Shown here: positions 24,921-36,105 of the stretch, piece by piece
Layout of the letters: the number at the start of each line of letters is the position of its first letter
Numbering within the stretch: position 1 is the first letter of the stretch
From: Cephalotrichum gorgonifer
Lineage: Eukaryota; Ascomycota; Sordariomycetes; Microascales; Microascaceae
DNA length: 64,000 nucleotides
Direction: 5' to 3'
Assembly (NCBI GenBank): GCA_900312665.1
Contig: ONZQ02000011.1
Span: forward strand, 1,078,459 to 1,142,458
The notes under the pieces: model-generated
Seen by the model: only the letters and a program-made list of their open reading frames with translations
What the model was told of the DNA's origin: nothing
Database searches by the model: none
Position numbers and translations under genes: made by a program

Positions 24921-26223
24921 CTACTTTCCTCCTCCTCCTAGTCTACCTTGGGCTGAGGAAGGGCTTAGCTTGATTTCCGTCTGCGGACAGGGAGGGCCAG
25001 TACTTACCGCCGAGAACGGCTAGGACCACTACGATGATGACAATGATGATGAGGACTGTGAGGGGTAGTAGTCAGTAGGTGTTGTGCATGCGTGGAGAGG
25101 CGAGGGAGCATCCGCAAGAGGGAGGGAAGCCGAGCATCAAGCCCGCTTGGGAAGACAGTATAACAGGGGAGCCACTCACCGACGATGCCTAGGCAGATCC
25201 ACTTCTTCTTCCTCGCCGCCCGGGCCTTCTCAACAGCGCTGTCGACATGCTTGTTCCCCTCGGCCAGGTTATTCTCCGCTACCATGCCCGACTCCTCGAT
25301 GCGCTGGACCGCGGCGTCCTGCTGCACGACCACGGCGTCGACATCCTGGAACAGCTGCGCGAGCTCGACCATCTGGCGCTCGATCTTGAGGATCTGCGCG
25401 TGCCTGTTCTTGACCTCGCCCAGCGCTGCGCTCGCCTGTCCCTGCCTCCCGCTCCGCAGCAGCGCCTGGCTGAACACCTCGCCGCCGCTCGACGTGTCCA
25501 CTGCGGCCCGGACCTCGTCCTCGGTCGCGTCGGGCCGCACGATCCGGTACTGCCTCGCCACCTGGTCCTGTATGGCGTTCCGGAACGCTGATTCGTCGTC
25601 CCGGTACCGCGCGATCGCCTCCTTGAGCCTCCTGTCGATGCGCGTCACCTGCGCCGCGTTCCGCTGTTGGCCCGCCTCGGGCCGGGACTTGAGATTCCGC
25701 ACGCGCAGCGTCAGCGCCCGGTAGAGGTCCATGGTGTCGGCCGTCAGCCCGTCGAGCTGCCGGCCGGCGCTTCCGGCGCCGCCGCTCACGTCCCCGAGTG
25801 ACTGCTGCTGGAGGAGCCGTAGCTGGTCGAGGTTGCGGTCGATGACGTCGATCTCCTGGTCAATTGCGCGGCACTCGTCGAGGACCGATCCGCCGACTCC
25901 GCCGTAGTTGCTCATCTCCACGTCGTCGCCAGGGTCTTTTTAAGGCTCGGGGTTAGCAAGAATAAACTCCCCAGGTCCGGATCAGCCCCGGAAATATGCG
26001 TTTGACTGTGGATTGATCCATACCGGCGTATCCGGCCCCCCCGTACGGGGAGTGTTGGCCGTAGCCCTGCGCATAACCGTCGCCGCCACCGTATCCCTGA
26101 TGGCCGGAGTCGTTCCCTCCATATGGGCTCCTGTCACGAAATGTCAGTGTACTCGGCGGCTCAACTCAAGCTTGCGGCCTCGTCAGATCAGAGCTCAGTT
26201 GAAACCTACCCATATTGCGCCAT
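24921..26223 (-). CDS. SSO1: Plasma-membrane syntaxin (Qa-SNARE), Sso1/2-like
   Basis: A t-SNARE that pairs with Sec9 and Snc proteins to fuse secretory vesicles at the plasma membrane. The proposed exons are 26223-26210, 26130-26024, 25935-25180, 25055-25008 and 24952-24921, giving 318 residues. Exon 1 is only 14 nt (encoding MAQYG up to the splice). The N-terminus is Gly/Tyr/Gln-rich and leads into DDVEMSNYGG, a pattern I know from filamentous-fungal Sso proteins. Then come the Habc helices (about 55-190) and a SNARE helix with the zero-layer Gln in VVVQQDAAVQRIEESG. A KKKWICLGIV junction leads into a single C-terminal membrane anchor (VLIIIVIIVVVLAVLG). The last intron (55 nt, GTAAGT..CCTCAG, branch GCTAAG) is optional. 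If it is unspliced, translation stops at 24943 with a different tail. The intron branch sites (GCTAAC, CTGAC) support the other joins. Confidence 0.9.
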
Positions 26224-29000
26224 CTCGGGGCCAGTTCTGACAACCACAGTAAGTCACTCAGTCAGGCGCAAACACAGAAATTGGTAGGATAGGTCTCGCG
26301 GTGGGGTAATCGCGATGAAGAAGCTCGACGTTTGTGAGAATAGTTCAAGAAATTTCCTTCTCACGAGGTCTTTCGTCTTTGAGGGAGCGACAATAAATCA
26401 GCTGAGGGAAATTCCCTGGGGAGAGGCGAGGGAAACTAAATGCGTTGTCATGGTGGCTGAGGCTTGCATCGACGCTTCCTTCGAGTACGAGTGCATGTAC
26501 AGCTTACTCGTACTACTGCTATTCATCCCTTCGTACCGAGTACCCTTTGCCTATGACGTGGGGTCAGGGATACATCGGATGGAAGGTGGGTAGGATCTTG
26601 CTTACTCTAATTGCTGGGGTGGGGCATTGGTGACGATTGGAGCTCTCTCATTGGACCTACTCTGGGTCTAGCTTCACTTCCGCTGAATCCCATCATCTTT
26701 CCTCGTATCCGCTTCTAAATTTATAAGTATTATCGGGCGGACCTTCTTCCCCAGAGTCTGCAAGCGCGACGCTGTTCGTCTCCTGACAATTTTTTTTCAT
26801 CTCGCGTCGCAAATCTTGGGAACAGAACACTTTATATAACAAGTATTAGTTACTTGTATGTTTTTAGTACGCTACGAGGCAAATAATCGTCAGTGCGAAG
26901 CGGGAACTCCAGAACAAGCTCATGGACTCCAGCCCGTGGAGGTGTTAAGGCTTTCGCTTGACCTGCACTAGTTCCTGGCCCGGGCTGGGGACGTACTTGT
27001 AGATTGCATTTATGATATTGTATGACATGAGCACGACAGGCTGCGGACATGCCAGTCCTCTACTAAGGAGGTCTGTCAGCACTCAGTGTACCCCAGATAG
27101 GCACGCCGGCCCCGATAGGTCCGCTTGTGGGAGCTTTGCTGGCTCCATCATCAGAGAGTAGAGTATTAATACTTGTAGCTTCGGATTAGCTCTTGCTGTT
27201 TAACCTGTGCCTCATCGCACGCTGGGTAGTTCCAGGGCTCCCCCTACTCGTCGTGAACATATTAGACGAAGTGAACATCAAAGCGAAAGACCCCTCCATG
27301 GTTCTTTCCCCCGTCTATCGCTCTTGCCATCCAGCAGTCCCAGGCTGGCCCCACCACACACCCGTCCCACTGGAAGGGGCAACAGGGGCTGAGTCACTGC
27401 CTTGCGAACGATCGCCGCTGGGGTCCAGGAACCTCATCGAGTTACTTAGGTAGAGGTACTCTATTGTCCGAAGAATTCTATGATTAGAAAGGTGAAGACG
27501 TCGACTCGGGCGCTGGCGCCAGACACTAATACTTCGTCCACCCTTGACTTGAGAACACAAGGGCCATTGAGTGGCATATATACAAGAACGAGTAAGATGA
27601 ATGGTGGCATGTTAGCACACGCTCGAATCGATTGTGAGCGACGACGGCACTCTCCCAGAAGATGGCAGCTTGACCAGGTCCTATCTCCTCCATAATAACC
27701 CCCACATCGAATTTGTGACGTGGCTGATATTGTGAGGGATGGGATTAACACGTGAAGTCAGTATGGGCATGGTGGCGGAAGCGGTAAATGCTAACGCCTC
27801 ATTTCATATTCATATCCATATCCATATTCCTCCAGTATCTACCGTCTACCATGGGCCTGTGTTGCCGGGGTTCGGCGGAGTGTACTTGTATAGGGCAATG
27901 ATATGCGAGTAGCAGGGGTTCTATTGTCGTGAATTCTCTTCGGGACTACTAAGTACAGCAGGGAAGGGAAAGGGAAGACGACTACCTATGAGCGCAACCC
28001 AGGCTGAAGATGAGGTGATTCCAGACCCATATCCTCCATGCTGGCCCCTTCGTCCCCTGCGCGTGCAAGCATGTCTGTCTCGCGCTTGCCGAATTGTGGC
28101 GCTGGTGGTTGGACCATAGAAGTTGACAGATTTCAGGGTGGTTGGAGAATCTCGGTAGCGGTCTTTGGCTGCCGATGCCGTCACATCTCGGCCCCATTTT
28201 GGCCCCACGTCCGGCACACGCGCCCCTGCATCTATAATGTGTTATGCACCTTGTACATTGGGGAAGGACACCGTGGAGGTCTAGTTCGGCGAATTACTTA
28301 CTCATCACATCATGCTCTAGTGACTTATCTATCCTGAGTAACTGAGCTAGTCTGTCTCCTTGAGAAATTTATGTGTATTACACATATGCGAGCTGGACCG
28401 TCGATGGACAAAATGGACATGTCATCTGCTATTACAACTCCTTGCAACGGATGTATGAGTAGACATGATTTAGGCTGGCGCTTAGACTGAGGCGCGTGCT
28501 TAGACTGGTGCAAAATTGACTTCGAGCTCCGCTGGAAGTTCGAGACGCTTCCCGACAGTACAATGGAACCCACTGGAGCTCCAGAGCAAGGAAATGTACA
28601 TAGTACTTTGTTATAAGCACTATGTATTAATAGACTAAAGTACTTGTACATGCGCCCTCCACACTCGCCCCCGCAAGCTGTGGAGCGATCCACCCATCCC
28701 TGGGCCTGTCTGGTACAGTGTGGCGGCTCGTCTAGCTGAAATCTGGCCTTTTTTTGGAGCAATTGGACACCTGGACTTTTTTTCCCACTTGTCTTGATAA
28801 AGTCAAGCCAAAACCTCCAACTCCCCATCTTCTTCTCCTGCTTTCCCACATCCCACCTCTGAGCGCGGATTCAGTCGGGTCGCTTGCAAATTGATTTCTA
28901 CCCTTTCCTTTCCTTTCGACTTCATTTCCTTCTACTCGTTTTGGTTTTGCACTCCACAACAAACCACATAGTCGGGTTCAGTTCCGCAACAATCACAACC
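26224..29000. other. Divergent intergenic region between syntaxin and KAR2
   Basis: Promoter territory for both genes. TACTYGTA-type octamers are dense here (26505, 26851, 26994, 27170, 27883, 28641). A short tandem of ATTCAT/ATCCAT units lies near 27800-27830. The last 100 bp before the KAR2 start is pyrimidine-rich (28895-28935), typical of strongly expressed fungal genes. I could not identify a convincing unfolded-protein or heat-shock element by eye, nor any gene. Confidence 0.6.
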
Positions 29001-31455
29001 ATGGCCGGACAGCGTTCGGGCATGGCCTTTGGCCTCTTTGCCTTCTTCCTACTACTCCTATCCCCTCTGGCCTTTGTCCAGACCGTCCAGGCAGATGCGG
29101 TCACTGACATGGGCACCGTTATCGGAATTGTAAGGCGCCCCTTCTCCCCGCAAGCTTGGCACACCTCTCGCAGACAACGGACACAGCATAGCTAACATGC
29201 AAACAATCAGGACTTGGGTACCACTTACAGCTGTGTCGGTGTGATGCAGAAGGGCAAGGTCGAGATTCTCGTCAACGACCAGGGTAAGCAAGCCTCCCGA
29301 GCCCCCATTCCAACATGGTCGAGGCCGACCTGTTTCCATCGGCAGCAAACTAACGCCCACCTCTCCCAGGAAACCGGATTACCCCCTCATACGTGGCCTT
29401 TACCGAGTCGGAGCGTCTCGTTGGTGATGCGGCGAAGAACCAGGCCGCCGCCAACCCTACCAACACCATCTATGACATCAAGTACGTTCGCCCATGGACC
29501 CCCAGTACCACCGCCCTTCCCTTCGAACTTCCGCTAACCTGATTCCTTCTTCTTCCAGGCGCCTCATCGGTCGCAAGTACGACGACAAGGATGTCCAGAC
29601 CGACATCAAGCACTTCCCCTTCAAGGTGGTCAACAAGGCTGGAAAGCCCGTTGTCCAGGTTGAGGTCGCCGGCGCCGATAAGCAGTTCTCCCCCGAGGAG
29701 GTGTCTGCCATGATCCTGGGCAAGATGAAGGACGTTGCTGAGGGCTACCTCGGCAAGAAGGTCACCCACGCCGTCGTCACCGTCCCCGCCTACTTCAGCG
29801 ACAGCCAGCGTCAGGCTACCAAGGACGCCGGTACCATTGCCGGCCTCAACGTCCTCCGTATCGTCAACGAGCCCACCGCGGCCGCCATCGCCTACGGCCT
29901 GGACAAGACTGATGCTGGCGAGCGCCACATTGTCGTCTACGATCTCGGTGGTGGTACTTTCGATGTCTCCCTCCTCTCTATCGACCAGGGTGTCTTCGAG
30001 GTGCTCAGCACCGCCGGTGACACTCACTTGGGTGGTGAGGACTTCGACCAGCGAGTCATCAGCTTCCTGGCTAAGGTAAGCATAGTGTTCCTGCCCTCTT
30101 CTCCCCTTTCTCCCCTTTGCAGATCTCGCATGGGCCCTGGTATACTAACTCGTGGCTCGTAGGACTTCAACAAGAAGAACGGTGTCGACATCACCAAGAA
30201 CCTCAAGACCATGGGTAAGCTGAAGCGCGAGGTTGAGAAGCTGAAGCGCTCTCTCTCGTCGCAGATGTCCGCTCGTATTGAGATCGAGGCCTTCTTCGAG
30301 GGCATTGACTTCTCCGAGACCATGTCCCGCGCCAAGTTCGAGGAGCTCAACATGGACCTCTTCAAGAAGACCCTCAAGCCCGTCGAGCAGGTGCTCAAGG
30401 ACGCCAAGCTCAAGAAGGATGAGGTCGACGACATCGTCCTCGTCGGTGGCTCTACCCGTATCCCCAAGGTCCAGGCCCTCATCGAGGAGTACTTCAACAA
30501 GAAGGCGTCCAAGGGCATCAACCCCGACGAGGCCGTCGCCTTCGGTGCCGCCGTCCAGGCCGGTATCCTTTCTGGCGAGGAGAACACGGAGGATCTCGTC
30601 CTCATGGACGTCAACCCCCTCACCCTCGGTATCGAGACCACTGGTGGTGTCATGACCAAGCTCATCCCCCGCAACACCGCCATCCCCACCCGCAAGAGCC
30701 AGATCTTCTCGACCGCCGCCGATAACCAGCCCGTCGTCCTCATCCAGGTCCTCGAGGGTGAGCGTTCGATGACCAAGGACAACAACATCCTCGGCAAGTT
30801 CGAGCTTACCGGCATCCCCCCGGCGCCCCGCGGTGTTCCCCAGATCGAGGTCTCGTTCGACCTCGATGCCAATGGTATTCTCAAGGTGTCTGCCCACGAC
30901 AAGGGCACTGGCAAGACTGGTATGTCGTCTCATTCGAAATTTGTCACAATGTGGAGTAAACGCTAACATGTCGCTACAGAGTCTATCACCATCACCAACG
31001 ACAAGGGTCGTCTGACTCAGGAGGAGATCGACCGCATGGTTGAGGAGGCCGAGCAGTTCGCCGACGAGGACAAGGCCCAGCGTGAGCGCATTGAGTCGCG
31101 CAACGCTCTCGAGAACTACGCCTTCAGCCTCAAGAACCAGATCAACGACGAGGACGGCCTCGGTAGTAAGCTCGACGATGATGACAAGGAGACTGTAAGT
31201 TGAACTCTTGACTCACAATTCCCCCACACAACTGAATCTAGACGCAAAATGCTAACTCTGCCGCTTCAGATCATGGACGCCGTCAAGGAGGCTCTCGAGT
31301 GGCTCGAGGAGAACAGCTCCACGGCCTCGGCTGAGGACTACGACGAGCAGAAGGAGAAGCTGTCGGGCGTCGCGTACCCCATCACGTCGAAGCTCTACGA
31401 GGCGGGCGCCGGCGGCGCCGGGGCCGACGAGCCCCCGAGCCACGACGAGCTGTAG
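29001..31455 (+). CDS. KAR2: BiP/Kar2, ER-lumenal Hsp70 chaperone
   Basis: An ATP-driven Hsp70 that folds proteins in the ER, assists translocation through Sec61 and controls the unfolded protein response. There are seven exons: 29001-29129, 29211-29283, 29370-29481, 29559-30075, 30163-30919, 30980-31194 and 31270-31455. They total 1989 nt, or 662 residues. The ATG at 29001 opens a clear signal peptide (basic start, then FGLFAFFLLLLSPLAFV, ending near QADA). Hsp70 signatures follow: IDLGTTYSCVGV, built across the first splice; VYDLGGGTFDVSLL; and IVLVGGSTRIPKVQ. The substrate-binding domain and lid come next. The protein ends SHDEL*, the fungal ER-retrieval signal. All six introns have GT..AG ends. 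Its intergenic region is shared with the syntaxin, transcribed the other way. Identification is secure; there is nothing odd in the coding sequence. Confidence 0.98.
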
Positions 31456-32231
31456 TTTTTTTTGGGTTTCTTCTTAAGGGTATTTTTTTCTTCATAGACG
31501 ATGTGTTTTCATATACCAGGGGTAAAAGAGCAATGAACTTTTTCAGTTAAACGTGGACGGTGCATGCTGGTTATTTTGTTCGGTACTGGTGGAGGCACAG
31601 TGTATCGTGTGGGGAAAGAAAGAAAGAGGCTTGAGAGTGGGGAGGCGGTGTGAGTGTAAAGTATTCGTATGAGTAGGGGCGGAGAAGAAAAGAAATGGTG
31701 ATTAGAAGCCATGTGTGTCTGTTACGGCTACTCTTATCTACGTTTGTGCTTGTGCTTGTGGAAGGGGGTGTGACGTAAGTGCAACGAGCTGTACGGATAA
31801 CATCACTTGCTTGCTCTCCTTGCTCGTACCTGTAAATTCGTAGACTCTAAGTTCCACATAGGTCCACAATCGGAGCCGGATCACTAATGATGATGTCCTA
31901 CCCACCATGACAAACTCATACTCACTACCCGGCGGAGTGGGGTGTGCCGGGCGGCGCGCATAGTCTATAGCCAAAGATTCACTTACACGACGAGAAACTA
32001 CCCACCCTGTGGGCCTAGGCTGGCCGCCGTCGGATGAGAGAGAGAGAGAGTAGCAAACCACGCTTCAATGGCGCAAAGCATAGCATTACATACAAGTATC
32101 ATTTCACTAGAGGGAATAAGAGAATAAAGTCGGGACCGGACCACGTTCATTCCATCGCTACCTTAGAAAATGCATCCAACTTCCAAAATCAAACCATGCT
32201 TCGAACTATCCCACGCCAAGGCAGACGTTCT
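31456..32231. other. Convergent 3' region between KAR2 and HBS1
   Basis: Holds the 3' UTRs of KAR2 (plus) and HBS1 (minus). A T-rich run follows the KAR2 stop directly (31456-31495). No gene or repeat of note. Confidence 0.65.
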
Positions 32232-34996
32232 TTACTCCACGAGCCCAGCCGCCACAGTCTCCCCACTACTCCTGATCACGACCCTCTGCCCCGCCTCCAG
32301 TGGGATCTTCACCCCGAGTTTGACCACCACGCGCGCCACCTCGCCCGGCTGGATGACCTTGGGCCGCCGCTTGACCACCTCGCCCGTCGCCTTGTCCAGC
32401 ACGGCCTCCATCTCCTGTATCCTGCCCGCCGAGTGCAGCCTCCCCCTGTGCAGGTCGATGGGCATGGGCATGACGTGCTCGAACGCCATCACCTTCATCC
32501 TGACGGTGTCGCTGCAGGCGATGGGCGCCGACGCCGAGCTGATGATGTCGCCCACCCGGAGGTGCGTGACGTCGATCCCCGTGAGGAAGATGCTGACGTT
32601 CTCGCCCGCCACGGCCCAGTCGCGCACGTCCGAGTCGACCATGATGGTCTTCGCGTAGGCCTCCTCGCCGCTGGGCTGCACCGTGAAGGCCTCGCCCACC
32701 TGCGTCGTGCCCGTGTCGATCCGCCCCGAGACCGTGATCTGGCCGAGCGGCGACTTCCATATCTCCGAGATGGGCATGCGGAAGGGCCTGCGCAGCGACC
32801 GCGGGGCCGCGTCCGAGTTGTCCAGGGCCTCGATCAGGGTCACGCCCTTGTACCAGGAGGCCGCGGGTGTCTCTGATGGCTGGGTCAGGTTGTCGCCGTT
32901 GTACCCCGAGATGGGTATGAAGTTGAAGTTCTTCGCGAGGAAGCCCTTCGCCGTGAGGAAGCCCGTGACCTGCCCGGTTATCTCGTCGAACCGGTCCTTG
33001 GACCACCCCACCATGTCCATCTTGTTGACCGCGACGATGATCCTGTGGACCCCGAGCGCACGCAGGAGCAGGACGTGTTCCCGCGTCTGGCCCTTGATGC
33101 CCTTCTCGAAGGCGCCCGTACTAGCGTCAACGACGAGGATGGCAAAGTCTGCCTGGCTCGTACCGGCAATCATGTTGGGGATGAAATCCTTGTGGCCTGG
33201 CGCATCGAGAATCGTGTACCTGGCCTTCTTCGTCTCGAAGTGGTTCGTCGCAATGTCGATGGTCACACCCCGGTCCCGCTCCTCCTCTCTCTGATCCATG
33301 ACCCACGCAAGCGCGAATGATTGCTTGCCAATCTTCTCGGCCTGCCGTCGGTATCGCTCGACGACAATCTTGTCGACAAACTTGAGCTCCAGTAATATCC
33401 GGCCCATTAATGTACTCTTCCCCGCATCAACGTGCCCTGATTCGAAAGTGTTAGCATCACGCACGCAGGTGTTGGTACTTGGGTTACTGAGAGAGTTCGG
33501 ATAGGGAGTAGCGATGTCTTACCGACCACAACAAAGCTCGATGACTTTTTGTCCTTGTTTGACTTCTCATACGCCTCAAGAACATCGATTTGCTTGCACT
33601 TGGGGCGCGGCTCGGCCTTGGCGCTGAGCTTCCCCATCTGCTCGGCGACGGCCTCGACCTCGATATTGCTGGGTGCTGCCACGGTGCCCTTGGGGGCCTT
33701 CTTCTGGGCCGGCGCGGCGAACTTCTTCCCCGCTGGAGAGAAACGGTCAGGATTAGTCTACAGCTATCTACCTGCAAAGCGCGAACCTTGGGACTGGGCA
33801 GCCAGCACGATGTCGTCGGGGCTTGGCTGGAGAAACGGCTTGGCAGAGTAGGTCGGTAGGGTGGTGTAAGGTAGAGGGTAGGACTGAGGTGCTGAAGTGT
33901 TGTCCGAGGCAGCGCCAAAGAGCGTCGAGGCAAAGGCGGAGGGTCGGGGAGCTTGCGGTATGACACAAGCCTCGGCCTCTGGAGTAGGGTTGTGCGAAGA
34001 CGCTTCGGTGCCAACGGCCGGCGGTACAGAGGCGTCCATGTTGCTACCCTCTGGTACCTCTTGGCCACTTCCAGACTCCCCTTCCCGCAGCCCGTCAGGT
34101 CCCGCTCGAGGGCTACGTCTCGAACGAAGGCGAATATCAAGCTTGACGTTGTCCTTGCTAGCTCCAGGGGATGGGCCTCCAGAGGGGGGCGACTGAGTTG
34201 AAGACTTCGCGGCGCTCTCGACATCCTTCTTGCCATCTGCCTTTTTGCTCTTTCGGGCAGCCGCGAGAGCCTGGAGTTTGGAGAGCTTGGGAGCACCGCT
34301 GGACCCGCCGAGAAGGCCACCCATCCGAGCTGGTGCGACGAAGATAGATTGTTTCTCGAGGGGAACGTTCAACCAAGGAGTGTCCCAGAAGTGCCATTCG
34401 GCGGGAACCTCGATCCGGGGGGCCAGTGGGAGGTAGAGTTCCGCTTGTCGATAGTCGTGACTGCTGCCAGTGGTGGACCGCTCTCTGCCTCGCCCCGAGG
34501 ACTTTATACGGCTCAGGTAGCCGGCAGAAGAGGAAGGCGATCTGTACTTACATTCTGCTGGAGCCTTAGGCTTGGGCTTGGGCTTCTCGACTGGGTTTAT
34601 GAACGTCCTGTCTAGATACGCGATCGACTTCTTGACATCATAGTGATAATGCCAAAGGGCATCCTGGATTTGCTTCGTCGTCACCTTGTCCGAATTTTCT
34701 CCCAAACCTTGCAGGACCTCGGCGGAGGCGTCATTCATCCTCGCGGCTTCGTCCGCGTACGCCTCCAAGAGGACGGCCACGGCCGCATCGGCATCGTAGT
34801 AGCTATCCCAGAGTGCTTGTTCGATCTCCTTGGGTGGTATGAGGTTGGCCAATTCGCCGAGTGACTGGACGACCCGCTCGGTACCTTCCCGCATCGCCTC
34901 GACATCTACCTCGTCGTCGAGAAGTCCATCATCGGCCTCGGCGTCGGAAAGCTCCTCGTGGTAGTCGAGGTTGGCCATTACTGGATGCCGAGACAT
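32232..34996 (-). CDS. HBS1: Hbs1, translational GTPase of ribosome rescue
   Basis: An eEF1A/eRF3-family GTPase that with Dom34/Pelota rescues stalled ribosomes in no-go and non-stop decay. Confident exons are 34996-33772, 33732-33523 and 33436-32232 (879 residues if the first block is unspliced). The N-terminus has the Hbs1-N region (about 40-130) and a long Ser/Pro-rich linker with FWDTPWLNV. The G domain starts near residue 480: G1 GHVDAGKST (built across the last splice), G2 RGVTI, G3 DAPGH, G4 NKMD and G5 SGYNG. The two beta-barrel domains follow. The 39-nt intron (33733-33771) is unusually short. A GTAAGT donor at 34551 suggests a further in-frame intron (108 nt to 34444, or 69 nt), which would trim the linker without changing the frame. 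Start ATG 34996 is chosen over an upstream in-frame near-cognate codon. Confidence 0.93.
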
Positions 34997-36105
34997 GGTG
35001 TTTGTGGGGTGTGTGAACACGAGTGGTAGAGGGTAGTAGACGGTTGGTTGGGCTGGCGGTAGGAGTAGTTGCAGGCGTTGGGGCTTGGGATATACGAATG
35101 GAAGAAGGAAAGAAGAAGACCCGTCCTAAAAGTTCGCTTTGTATTGTCGTCGGCTTTGCGCGGATTTGAATCCTTTGCTGACCTTGCTGGGTGACTCCTT
35201 TGTTAGGTTAGCCATGGTGGGATGACGGATTCGGGTGGCGCAACAATGGGAGACGGGAAACATACCAGGCAGAAGGAAGGGAAAGATAAAGTGGATGTTT
35301 TCGCTCAAAGTTGCGTCTCCGAGCAGAATTCTGGGGCCGCCTTTATCTGAGAGGTGAACTGGTATTAGTCGTGCTGTTTTCGGACTCGAGATCGGGCTGG
35401 AGCTCTAATAGATCCATTCGTCTGAGGAGTCTTACTTGAACAATCGATGGCGGGGTAATAAATTCTGGATCCACCGGGACACTCCCAGCAATATGAAGGT
35501 GGGGGAGGGGAAGGAGGGGCAACTGCCACTGGCCATGCCTTCCGCGCGGTGAGGTTTCGTCCGGAGCACACAGAAACCAGTCTTTTTCCTGGTCTTGTTC
35601 TGAAGCCTTGAAGTGGGGGATTTACGACATGAGAGCTTCTGATATGGGAACAAACACATGTATTCTTAGAGCTCCTGGACCCCGAATCTTTTCCAAGGTA
35701 CTGAACTTAATGATGGAGACCGAAGCTGGACAAGTACATGTACAGGAGCTATCGATAGGGATATATCACGTGATTTACATTCTAGCTGCACCACGCTGTT
35801 CTACCAACACACGGTTGTCGGCGGGAGCCTATTACAGCGCTAGACCCCGCTGGAACTGAACTGAACCGCTGCTAGGCTGCGACGGAAAGCACTCGGTGGA
35901 AAGCATTCGTCAGAAAAATTCTTAGCCAACCAACTGTTTGACGTCAAGCAAGACCAATTTTATTGTTTCCCTCCAACGACCACAGAGAGCTGAGGAGTCG
36001 TCGGCCCCCCGCAAAGCCTCACTACCACATCCAGACTCACTTGTCAAAACACACCGCAACCTTCCCACAGTTGCAGAGCTTCCAAGCTCTTGAAACAACC
36101 TCACA
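34997..36105. other. Divergent promoter region between HBS1 and CCT5
   Basis: Shared upstream DNA of two genes transcribed away from each other. A palindromic TCACGTGA box lies roughly central (35766-35773). No other gene is seen. Short open frames on the minus strand at 35126-35659 lack recognisable domains. Confidence 0.6.
35766..35773. promoter_or_regulatory. TCACGTGA palindrome (bHLH/Cbf1-type site)
   Basis: A perfect 8-bp palindrome containing the CACGTG E-box, in the divergent HBS1-CCT5 intergenic region about 330 bp upstream of the CCT5 start and 770 bp upstream of HBS1. TCACGTGA is the known yeast Cbf1/CDE-I-type core. Use here is inferred only. Confidence 0.45.

Noticed and set aside
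27770..27880. tRNA-like A-box and B-box pattern (TGGCGGAAGCGG ... GGTTCGG)
   Set aside because: Mismatches in both boxes and no pairing acceptor stem. Not a tRNA.
28525..28560. Possible heat-shock element upstream of KAR2 (GAAGTTC)
   Set aside because: Spacing between GAA and TTC is one base rather than the required two, and no third unit is in register.
30024..30969. Long antisense open frames inside KAR2
   Set aside because: Well-known artefact of codon bias in Hsp70 genes. The sense strand is fully explained by KAR2.
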